Positions 37,780 through 50,000 of a DNA stretch of 64,000 nt are shown in pieces; the stretch's first letter is position 1; the number at the start of each line of letters is the position of its first letter. A program made the translations under genes and the position numbers. The DNA is from Distichodus sexfasciatus (taxonomy: Eukaryota > Chordata > Actinopteri > Characiformes > Distichodontidae). The notes beneath the pieces were generated by a model, which ran no database searches, had not been told where the DNA came from, and was given only the letters and a program-made list of their open reading frames with translations. Location: NCBI GenBank assembly GCA_032718565.1, contig JAVGVS010000043.1, positions 1,056,042 through 1,120,041 of the forward strand. Direction: 5' to 3'.

Positions 37780-38034
37780 CCCCGCGCTCCCCCGAGTTTG
37801 GTGGGCGTGGATTTGTGTATTATGCACGCGCTCCAGCATTGTGGGCGGGGCTGTAGAGCCGGAAGTGGGATGTTGGATGTTGAGTCACCGCTGAGCGGAG
37901 CCTGAAGCGCCCTGACCGCTACCCAGCTGACAGCCAGCTTAAATGTCGGCGGCTCGGGATCAGCACCGCGGCTGATTAAATGCGCTTCTGGTCCGCGGTG
38001 TCGTCGTAAAGCGTCGTTTTAGTTTTTCGCCAAA
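37780..38034 (+). promoter_or_regulatory. fam219a: fam219a core promoter and 5' UTR region, CpG-rich
   Basis: Base composition changes sharply here from AT-rich to CpG-rich, and the CpG-rich stretch continues into the start of intron 1 (about 38130). Visible motifs: GC box TGGGCGGGGC (37842-37851), ETS-type CCGGAAGTG (37859-37867) and AP-1-type TGAGTCA (37881-37887). No TATA box stands at a sensible distance from the ATG. This is typical of a broadly expressed CpG-island promoter. The transcription start is inferred to lie around 37900-38000. Confidence 0.75.
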
Positions 38035-38094
38035 ATGATGGAGGAGATCGACCGATTCCAAGTGCCGCCGGTCAACTCGGAGATGCAGCCGCTG
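38035..38094 (+). CDS. fam219a: fam219a exon 1 (coding part), residues 1-20
   Basis: Two consecutive ATG codons open the frame; the first (38035) is chosen because the family starts MMEEIDRF. Context CCAAAATGATGG has A at -3, a good Kozak match. The exon ends after Leu20 at a strong donor, GTGAGT (38095), in phase 0. The 5' UTR runs upstream into the CpG-rich promoter; its start site is not visible. Intron 1 is 10.6 kb, by far the longest of the gene. Confidence 0.96.
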
Positions 38095-41000
38095 GTGAGT
38101 GGCGCGAGGCCCTCTGACCTTACGTGTGCGCGTGTTTGTGTTGGTGTTCGCCAGACAAAACGATTAAAATACGAGGCCAAAAAGCGACGTGTCTAGTTCT
38201 GTGCTAAGCTAACAAGCCAACGGGTTAGCCTCTGCTTTCAGGGATAAAAACAGCTGTCACTTTCTCCCCGATCTTGTGCAGTGTAGTGGCTTGTTTGTGT
38301 TTTGTGTAGTCGATATAGTTCTGGTCAAACGTTGATCTTCCGCATCAGGAAATGTCATATTTTATGTTGTTTATTCGCTTTAAAAAAAGCTTGTTTTTTT
38401 ATTCGCTTGTTTACAAGTCGTATTATGCAAATATGCAAGAACCCGTCTGTTTCATTGTTTTGGATCCTAATAGAATGCAACAATATGAGATACTAAAGTC
38501 TCATAATATTGACACTTTAAAGCAAAAACAATCTCGTCCTATATGGTCAAGGTCCTCTTTAGGAATCTAATCTTTGAGACTGACCTTCCGATTTATTGAT
38601 TGATGCTTACATTGATTAGAATTTATTAATTTTATAGTATTCCATCAGTTGCAGTTTGTAATGAAAGGGACTGTCTCTCTGGTGCAAGTCTTCACTTTCA
38701 AAACAAACTGCAATGCTGAGTGTCTGTTTATATATATAAACATCATATATACATATGAGAAGTTGCATAATTAAATGAATCACTGATTGAGATTCTATTC
38801 AGATTGTTAGCTTTTACAATAAAGTCCTCCAACTGAATGACAGTCCAATTCCACTGCAGACTGCAATAGAAAAAAATACTACAGAAAGAACTAGGCTTCT
38901 AGCCTTGCACCAACCCCAAATGGATTCATTGAAGCTGTCAGATTCAGGCCCAGTTTTGGCACTTAACCCTGCTAACCCTTCCAAAATGTGGAAGATGTAT
39001 GTGTTTTATCCAGAATAATTTCTTAATTGCAGTGACAGTCTCCCTGGAGTAACTTGGGGCTAATAGTCTTCCTTAGGGACTCTGCGGACTCGAACACCCA
39101 ACATCTTGGATTAGAGATCAGTATCTCACAACTAGGTCACCACTCCAGTCTCTCTGTATTGCATTGATGTTTTTTACCCGATGTTGAAGGTCTTCTGAAT
39201 AGCAAAGGTCACTTCAGCTACTTACTGCAGCTATGGGATTATGGGTGGTGACCAAATACAACGTTGTGAAGGCCAAACAGATTTGTTGAGATAAGTGTGC
39301 AGATGCTATCACAGTTGGCTACAGAGTTGGGTTGTTTCGATAAGCTTATGCAGCTTGCTCAGCGTCTGTGAGGCAAATCGGAGATGAAGCCAGTGTTGCT
39401 TACATATGTGTCAAGTATTTTAGATGTATACAATGGCTATAAAATTCATGTTTATGCACTGCTGTCTTTTTCAGTAACTTAGAATCCTCTATGTTTATTT
39501 TTTATGACACGCTACTAGAATTTGAGGCATATGGATTATGTAATAATATTATAAAACCGTTAATATACCAACAACTTTTTTTTGGTGATGTCATGAATTT
39601 CTTTCTGGTTTAAAGGCTGAATAAGTAGCACTGTCTTGTATTCACTTGCTCCACTTTATGGATCGAATTTGATATTATCGGCTACAGTGTTTTCAGCTGA
39701 GCTCGACATTTGCTCATTAAAATGGAGCTGGAGTGAGACGAGCCCAGCGGCAATGATATTGTGTGTGTCTCTTATTTGCTGGGTCCCGCTATTCAGAGAG
39801 CCAGCTGTTGCCCCACACAGCAAAGACGCTGCACTTTGTCATGCTAATGGCTTTATTGTTGTCAGAAAAAAAGCTTGTGGCTCTATAAATCCGTCTGGTT
39901 CTTTGTAAATGTCCTGAATAAATTTTTCTGAGGATGGATTTATATATTATCATATTGTGAGTGGGCATAATGTTGTCATAAAAATGTTGCATCTCAATAG
40001 CTGGCTTGTTTATTGTTCCAAATGCTTAACTGGAATCATGATGTCTCCTTTTAAATAATCTAATTGTACAGAAGGCAAAGCACTTCTGACTTAATAGTAT
40101 GTTATTTTTTCTGGTCTGGTTTCAAATAAGAGAGCAGCACATTCATCACAATGTCCCATTTCACAGCTCTTCATCACGAGTTATCAGGGTTTAACCCTAT
40201 TGGTCCAGAGCGCCGCCTGACAGATTATCCCACCAATCCCTTTTACAGCTGTGTCAGCAGCAGCCTCGCCCTTCCCCACATCTTATTAACATTATTTAAC
40301 AAAAAGCTTAATTGAGAAGACACACGGTCAGAGAAGATAGGGAGTGTCCTAGTTAGACATGGATAAAAGGACTGCATTTGTCCTCTGATTTGTCTCTTAA
40401 TTAGCCATGTTTACATGGAGGAGTTATGACTGTGTCACGATTGATTCATTATATATTTGATTGCAATAAATTAATTAATATGTACTTATTTATTTAGTTA
40501 AAATTGCTTACTTAAAAAGGAGACAGTTCTTGAGCAGAAACACAGTTAACTAACCACCATTAGCAAGATAAATTCATTTTGAGGTCTATATATCAGTTTT
40601 GACACATTTTCGGTTAATTGCCCATCCCCAGCCGTGATCAGTGTCTGGTCTGCTGAAATCCCCATGGTTCCAGCACACTTTTTCTCTGTTCGTAGAAAAA
40701 TTAGCATAGGTTGTGCAGGCAGTTGAACCATGTAGCTGACAGAGTATGAATAGGCTTTCTCCACTTTGATGGTTTGTGCTTTGTACGTTTTGTGTGATTC
40801 TTGTGTAGTTGTTGTTGTTTAACAAAAGGCTCACTCTGAAGTAAAATGCTTTTGTTTTTGTTGTTTACAGGCTGTAATGTGTAATTTGTCAACAGTTTTT
40901 GCATAAAAAAACATTCGTAAATGACAATGATGGGTATTTATTGATGTGTTAGGATGTTTAGTTATTCTACTGTGTATGTTGCTCACAGTACACCAGAATA

Positions 41001-44000
41001 CAGTAGCATCACTGGGAGAAAAGTACATTATGTTTGGAACTGTCATAATCCAATTTTTTACACATTAATAATTTCCTGCCCTTTTATCAGAATTATACAA
41101 ACATAAAAGTATGTGCAGCCTGTTTTGAAAAGCAGAAATGTCAGAAAAGATGCACTGGCCTTCAAGAAACAAAAACAGGGGTCCTTTCTGACAGAAATGT
41201 TGACTGCAGCTGTGCTGTTCCGTCTTTCCACTTCACTCATATGTCAAGATTGCACTCAGCATGCTCCTGTCATTTTGACTGAATTATTTATTGTCTCGTG
41301 TTGCTCGTGCGAGTTGATGTTTTCTGTGTATGGCTTAATATTCTCCAGTGAAGGTCAGCAATATACACCTGTTTAGTCCACAGTGTGTACTGTAGTCAGT
41401 GTTTCATTAATAACTGCTAATAATGTTCACGTAGTATACGTGATACACCCAGATTGTCCTTTATTAAAATAAGTTGGTATTATTATAACTTGTTAACTTG
41501 TTTTAATAGCTTATTATTACTCTTAAAGCGATTGCAGAAGCTTCTTGTTGTAGAAGCTTGTTGCTGGCACTCTAAATACCCGACTCTGATTCATCCGTAG
41601 GTACACAGTTGACACGTAACCTTATCGGTCATGCTCTTCGGCATTTTACGGCGTGCCGGTATCATCATTCCTAGTATTTACTGTGGTAGTTTGTGGCCTG
41701 GGATGTGGCGTGCCGTTGTCCATCATACGATTTAAAGAGGTAACAAGTGTCAAAACAGGTATTTTTAGGTGCATTAATCTAATAATTAGAATAGTACGAG
41801 CTGCATAAAACCTGATGAGAATTTCAATCGCCACTTATAGAAATGTAACAGACATACATAGAATTAACATACAGTACTGTGCAAAAGTTTTAGGCAGGTG
41901 TGCAAAAATGCTGTAAACAAAGAATGCTTTCAGAAATATAAATAATGATTGTTTATTTTGATCAATTTACAAAATGCAAAGTGAGCAAACAAAAGAGAAG
42001 TCTAAATCAAATCAATATTTGTTGTTACTACCTTTTGCCTTCAAACCAGCATCAATTCTTCTAGGTACACTTGCACAAAGTCAGGGATTTTGTAGGATTA
42101 TAGTCATTATATTATTTTGTAGGATTATAGGATTGTAGATCTGTGGTTAGTTCTCCAATATGTTTGGAACAACCTACCAGCCGAGTTCCTTCAAAAACTG
42201 TGTGCAAGTGTACCTAGAAGAACTGATGCTGTTTTGAAGGCAAAGGCTGGTCACCAAATATTGATTTGATTTAGATTTCTCTTTTGTTCTTTCACTGCAT
42301 TTTGTTGATTGATGAAAATAAATGATTAACACTTCCATTTTTGAAAGCATTCTTTGTTTACAGCATTTTTTCACACCTGCCTAAAACTTTTGCACAGTAC
42401 TGTACATCAAACACTATGATCCAGTAATAAAAATCTCAGTAATATAGACTGAACTGCTCTGAAGTATAGTTTTTATGTTAATTCGATTGACATTACCACC
42501 TAATGAATTGTATTCTTTGGTGTGGTATTTCTAAAGAAAATGCTAACATCACACTGGGGCAGGTGCTATATATTGAATGACTTGATTCAAGGCAGACAAC
42601 TAAGTCTAATATCAACTAATCAGAAGTCATTCATTTTAAATGAATAATGTAAAAACTGTGAAAGAGTGTCTCTTATAAAGGGCTTCACAGCATAATAGAG
42701 CTCAGTAAAATCATCCTTTTATTACAAGCTTTAAAAATGGTATTTTGAAGATGGAAAATCCAGACAGATCTGTGATGTTGACTAGCTAAAACTTGCATGT
42801 GGACGGCGTTAACGTGTCCCATCTAATGTGCAAATGTGATTGACTTTTGAATTTCCTGCTGTGTGAGATACTGTAGCATCTTTTGGTTATTGTTAGCGCC
42901 AAAGACAAAAGAGAGCGACCATGGCAGTAGTTTAGTTCCATTAAGAAATTGAGGAAGACTTTATGTTACTGTTTGTATGTTACTTGGCTGCTTTTGTGGA
43001 CTACGTCACACGGTTACTCCTTCCAGTGTTGTTTATATGTTGGTGTATGAAAGATATGTACAGTTGCACTATGACTGAAGTAAATTGGAAAAATCTTCAT
43101 TAAACTTAAAATAGTTATGATGTTTGATATTGCGTTATGTATCGGGATGTAACGTGGGGAGCTTTTATGTCCCTACTGATTTCTAAAGCAAACCTACACC
43201 CTTACTTTGCTGGTCTCCACTTACATTGGGAACTGTTGCCTATGAGGATAAAATTACAGTAAAAGAAAAGTAAGAAAAAATAATGAAAAGGTTTTGCAAA
43301 ACATAAGCAAAATATTAAGATATTTACACTTCGTTACAATGACCACATCCTTCTCTCCTTCTACAGTAGTTGCTGGATACTTTTAAGGCGTAACCTGATG
43401 GTGCTGTTCATATATTGAATCAAGATATATATAGTCCCAGACTTGCTGTTTCTGCTGCTGTATCGAAGTGGTCTGAATGCTTTGCCAGACCCGTCTCTGG
43501 ATCTGTGCCCATGGCCCATCAGCGGGCAGGATGAGTTTCTTTCACACAGGCTACCAGCCCGTTTCCTCTCTTTTGGGAAGCCTCCAGTGGGACTCTGTTT
43601 GTTTTGTTTTTTTGCAGAGCCTGTGCTTGTTCCTCACAACACAGCACCATGTTGACGCTCCCTTTCTCTGCAAAGGCTCCAGCAGAACAGCATGTTCTCA
43701 AACGCAGGTTAACAGCCTGCTGTAGGGACACTGAAATCTCTGCTGCTCTATCAGTGCCTGACTGGGTTTGGAGTTAGTAGATATGGTTTAGAACGAAATG
43801 GACAAAAATGTAAATAGCATATAAGAATTGATTTAGATATTTGCTAAATGAAGTTTTGGTCCTTCCATACCTTTCATTCAGTCGTGAATTTATGTTGTTG
43901 GAAATGACTTGAATCTATACATTTAGAGAGTTTGAACTGTGTGAAGTGCATTAAGATGAACAAATGTTATTTTCAGTTCTTGTAGTTAAATGACAGTACA

Positions 44001-47000
44001 AAGAGGAGGTTACAGCTGAAAAGGATGAGGCAGAGTTTACCTGTCTTTTTTTGTCTGCACGTAGTTGAGTCTTAGCAGTTAAATCATGACGAGTGGGGCT
44101 CTAGTATGAGGCAGTGCAGTAAAACCACTAACCGAGACACCAAATGCAGGGTTTTTAATTTTGTTTATAAGGTTAGGCTTTTTAGTGTTTTTTTGCTGCA
44201 CCTTGTTTTGCCCAAAAAATACTATTACATATTGAAAGCTTTTCTTGTTGCAAATTTCTCTTTCATGGTGGTTAAGAAACCTCAATCCTTCTTTACATGG
44301 CCATTAATTTTCACATTGAAGTCACTTCACTCCCCTCCCTGAGTGTACTGAGTATAGTCATTTGGAAGTGGGCGTTGTGAATAAGGTCAGCGAATGCCTG
44401 GTAATGACTTGCCTTGTTTTCAGTCCTCTCCGCTTCTTAGAGACCTTTAGTCTGGATTGTATATATAGTCATACGACCGCTACGCATAGTGTGTCAGACT
44501 GCTGTTAGCACGGAGCGGTGCGCTGACCCCGTCGTGACGTCTGCACAGGGACGCTTCTGGTGGCTGCTAATAAGGCCAGGTTTGTGCTGGTTATAATGAG
44601 AACTCTGTTGGCACAGGGTCCTGCTCGCTCTCGTTCTTTCTCTCTCTCTCTCTCTCTCTCTCTATCTCCCGCTATTTAACAGACACATACTGTTCTCCGA
44701 GCAGTTCGTAGTGATGTCACTTGGGCCTAAACCTTACAAACCGAGAAAAGAGAGAAAAAAAAAATATTGGCCTGCTGTCGTGTAGGAAATACTTGTTGGT
44801 TACTATGGCATCTAGAATCTGGGCTTCTGTGTCTCTGTTCTTTTGGGCCAGGAGAGAGGCAGCTCGGAAAGAGAGAAGGGTTTCAAGCAACATTTACATT
44901 TTCTTTGACAATACTTTTATCCTTATGTAAAGTCCCCTGAGGTTGAAAGGAAATGTGTGTTAGAGTCAGAGGATTTGTAATGCCAGTGTTTGTTGTGAGA
45001 ATTTGAGCCAGTATTTTTTTTATTCCTAAAACTGTGTTTGCAAAGAATTTCATTTGTTATATGAAGTTATTTAAGAGTCCTCACCAAGATAACAACACAT
45101 CATGTCGTTTAAAATAGCATTTTAATACCTAAAATACAAATTAGGGATGCACGATAAGGGAATTATTGGTCGATATTCGATATTTTCATGCTTATAACTG
45201 CGGACGCGATACCAAGTTGAGCGCTAGCGCAGGCAGAGTTGCGTTCGTAAAGACAAGAGATTTTGCTTGTGAACGTTCCACTGCACGCTCATTTATTTTG
45301 CCACAAAATAACGCCAAACATTTTAAGACAGAAGCCACAGGGCGTATAAAATCCCACTTCGGACTTTGGACATGCCTGGCACAAGCGCTACCTTTCCGAT
45401 GTACAATAAATGTGTCATAAAATATCGTCTGAAAATACCGGCCAGACACTTTCTAACCATCAGTTCGGTCTGATGCCGACGACTTAAAAAAGCAATTATC
45501 GGCCGATTCCGATATGATTCCGATATTATCGTGCATCCCTAATACAAATGCATAAAGCATAGGAAATTTTTGTTTATTATTGTTCCATTTTATCCGGTTG
45601 CGGCAGGCACACATTTCTCCAATTCTCCCCATAAGAACGCCTTATCGTTCTTTCCAGTAAGTTTGAACATTATTCAAAATACTCGTGCCAGCCCTAGAGG
45701 CCTTTTTTAAAAATATCAGCATCAGAGCCATTCTCACCTCAGCTTCTCAGCATCATCATATCTGTGGGTGTTAGACCCAGTTTTTCAGCTTTAACTGTTG
45801 ACAGTGTTCCAGTACTACATGTTCTACATATTCACAGACCACAGAAAAGATCTGACTGTTCTGATGTTTGTTCCTCTAAGACGTATTAAGGGATAGGAGT
45901 AAAACCTTTGCACAAGAAGGCCTTTTTGGACAAGGAGATTACACTTCTGCATTCTGTAGTCCAAAGTAGAGGTTGACTGATATTGATTTTTCAGGGCCAA
46001 TATTGATACTGATTATTGCTCGTTAAAGGGGCTGATAACCAACATTTGGAACCAATATGCAAAAACAAAAAAGAAAGTCTCTGTCAAAATTTTGAATTTT
46101 ACAAACACCAACACAAAACTTTATGTACATAACTTTATTGTTTATAAATACCTTTTACATTATTTTAATTTAGCTTTAAATAAACATTTTAGTAACATTA
46201 TACAACTTAAATCTGAAACTTAAATGTTTTAGAATTCCAAATCAAGCAGCAGCAGGTTGTTGTGAAGAATGCAAACTGCTCAGCATACTCTCCATTTAAC
46301 TTAGATCTTGTGTGACAATTAGCCAGTCAGAGACTGTTGTAGGTGGGACACTAAACAGAGCAGCGAGTAGAGAGCAAACGGCACAGAGAGAAGAGACGGC
46401 AGTGGACCCACAGTAGCACACCTTCTAATGACTTAACATCGGTAATGGTCAAAATTAAACGATACCAATAATTGGGAAAATGCCTAATATCGGCCCCAGA
46501 TAATCAGTCAAACCTTAGCCCAAAGTGATTTTTACTGAGAAACAAATATTTACTTTCCAAGTTGACAAGACCAGATCCTCTTAACCAGTAATATATTCTG
46601 AAAAATAGATGCTAATAGGCTGTGCAAATACATGAATTTTTAATCAAACCCAAACCTCAAAAACTGGAGCAATCAAATGTACTTATTTATTACTCTGTTT
46701 ATCATTTGGTTAGCATTAACATTTTACACATTCTGGTCTTTCTCCGTGTTCTCTCAGGACTTTCTCAAGACAGAAAGCGGGAGAAAGTATCAAATGCATC
46801 GTGGCCAGAGGGGTTTCTGCTGAGTCACAGTGTTTGAGCCGAGTAAAACCAGCACCTTAATCAACCCTCTCCGTCTGTCTAGACGTTCTCTAGAGACTCT
46901 GCATTGCCACAGCTGATTGTTTATGTGTATTGTTCGATCATTCACCCCCTCAGGCTAATAATCTCTGTATAGAGATCTTTTTGGTGTGATTAGATCAGAT

Positions 47001-50000
47001 TCAAATACACATCCTCCATCTCTTGTGCTGATGATGAGAAGATATCAATTTTTAGTGACAGTTTACTTTAACTGCACCTTCATAGTGGATTTATAAGGCA
47101 TAACATGGGGCAGTTGGTGGGGTAACGGTAGGGTGTCGGCCCCGTGATCAGAAGGTCGCAGGTTTGAATCCAGGGCCGGTAAAGTTGCCGCTGATGTACT
47201 CATGAGCAAGGTACCGTCCCCGGGAGCTGCCCTTGTTAGCTGCCCACTGGTCCCTCACGGATGGGTCAAATGCAGAGGTCACATTTTGTTGTGGTGCACT
47301 GTGTGCTGTGCTGTGGTGTGTTCACAATGACAAATAATCACTCACTTTCATTAAAACTATGTTTGAGTTCTGAAATACTTCTGAATGCAGTTAATATATA
47401 TTTAAGATCTTCCACATTAAAAGTATTTGCTTATTAATGGTATTACACATTCTTTAATGCAGCTTTAATGTAAATTTACTTTACCGTAGAGCTGCAACTA
47501 CCGATTCTTTTTGTAATCGAGTATTCTGTCGTTTTTTTTCAATTAATCGAGAAATCTGATAAATTGTTTTTTTTTAAACAGAAAAAGACAAGTCGTAAAA
47601 TGTACAATCAATTGCATTTCATGTCTGAATGTTCCTTTTTAAAAAAAGCTAAATTAACCCGTACACCCTTGAGAGAATTTGGGTGTGTGTCTGTAGACGT
47701 TAGCCCTGCATGCCTTATGCTGTTGTGTCCTGGGCGCCCTGTACTACTCAGATTTTGATGTGTAAATGCTGACACAGTTATGAAATCAGCACATTTCTGA
47801 TGAAAACTCACTTGCGCCTCTAGAAAGGTTTAGTTATTTTAGCTTTATGTAGAATAAAAGTGCTGAAACTGTAGACATAACTACCAGTGAGAACATTGTT
47901 TTATTGGCTTGCAGAGTTTTTATTATGCATTCTATGGCTTAACACTCTAGGGCGGAAATATTTCTTGTGGTATCCATCAGAATATAGAATAAATTGTTTT
48001 GATATCAAATTTTCTATATTTCTTCTTTCCTATTGATTACACTATAACATTATAACATTGAAAAAAAAAACTGATTAATTGAAATTGAAGAAATACTGGG
48101 GTTTTGGGTCATTTTAAACCACGTTGGCTTTAAAATGAGCTTCTTTTGGCCTTTCTGGGTGAGAACCACATTTCCCCCAATCCACCGCGCTCCCGTTAGG
48201 GCTGCGCCTCAATAAACGGATAGACGCGTGTTCTGGAATAAATGCAGAAAATCCCAATAAACAGCTGTATTGTGAGTAGAACGCTGGTTGTTGTGGTTAG
48301 TTATCAGCAAAAATATGAGTTTAGTCTGTAATAAAGGGGACGTTTGGACTGACCTGGAGCGTTTTAGCGAGTGATGGTGCTCACACGCACACTCGCATAC
48401 ATTGTAATCAAATTATTTGAGTTATTCGAATAATTGTTTCAGCTGTACTTGAATGTAAACACTTCTTATGTCGGGCTTATTAATACCGTATCAGAGCATG
48501 TTATTAATATTTATTAAGGCTGTTATATTTTTCAGTTAAAGCTCTTATAGAATCTCATAAATCTATTATGAAGGCGCATTTCATGTAAATCCTTACCCAT
48601 TTTGTTCAGTATACAGTTTGTCTTGCTTGTCCATAATGTGTTGGCTGTTCTGCAACCTAATGAGATGTGTATTTGTGTGTCTCAAGGACCCAGCAGCGAC
48701 GCCCACATCCGAGGCTGACTCAGACACGAGGGAGACAGAGACTATGGCTATAAACTACAAGCCTTCACCACTCCAAGTGAAGATCGGTGAGCTGCTGTTC
48801 TGTTTCTAGAGGGCCATCTTCTCTGGCATCCGCCTCCTCCATTACTCAGCTTGGCAGAATGCTATCGGCCCATTTAATGGATGGCCACGTATAGTTCGTA
48901 AGACAAGAAGAGACCAGACCACTCAAGAGCTTCTTCATTATGTCAGCCGGTGACGTCACAGTGGTGTGAGAAACGAAACTGTACATGTCACTATAAGATT
49001 TGAATCTCAGTAGGGCCTGAAAACATTGTTGTGCGAGACCCTCAATATTTAAGTTGCTCCAGGAAGACTGTCCCTTTGTGAACAAAAATGAAATGATAAG
49101 AGATTTCTGAAAGCTGTATTCATTATCACAAACTGAACGTGTGTCGTGTCAGTTAAACCAACCAAGTGATCAAATATCTTACAACTCAGTTACTGATATG
49201 CTCAAGCCCGCAGATTTACAAGCTGGGTGGAGGAGGTTTACTATTCAGTACAAACGTTAATATGAAATATGAACGTTAATTTCCTTTTGAACTATTACGC
49301 TTTACATGGTGGTTAATAACTAAAATATTGTTAGTTTAACATCCTATTGTTAGTTTAACATCCTACATGAGACTTTTTCTCCCGAAAGGCAATCTAACAT
49401 AAACATTATGATACACATGAGCATGAAGAGATCAGTCAAAATAAAAGATCTGCAAAGCATCAACCTGACATGCTAGCTTAATTCTTAAGATAAAATTCTT
49501 CAGAGTTGATGTTATGGCTCGAGGGTGCCTGCATTTTAAACGCTCATTATTGCTGCTGTGTTGCCATAAGAGGACAACTTTGCCTTTCAGAGTTTGCTTT
49601 CAACCTGTTTCATTGTTGTTTTTCTGTGAAACGCTCACATACTTTTCGGAAGTTTCAGCATCTCTCATATGCTCTGCTTCTGTAGTGAATAATGCAGTCA
49701 TGGCAGACAGTGGTACAAATGAAGATTTATTATATGACACATGAATGCTAAAATTCAGTGTCAGTTAATTATATAACAATGTCATTGCTCTTGCAGACTT
49801 ATCATCGCAGTCCTATTTCCCCACACATTCGTGATTTGTTGTGAAAATTTGTATCTTAACTCATTAGGTGATTAGCAAGTCCTTTGACTAGGTGCTGTTT
49901 ATTAAAGCAGGTAAAAATGCAAAGAACACACAGTGCGCCTGCGGCTGAGAAAAGGAGAATGAGAATGAGATCCTTTGCAGTAAACGATCACAGCGTGTGT

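Noticed and set aside
43443..43731. Extra exon in fam219a intron 1
   Set aside because: Adding it would break the exact 185-codon frame shared with the family, and no similarity to FAM219A is seen.
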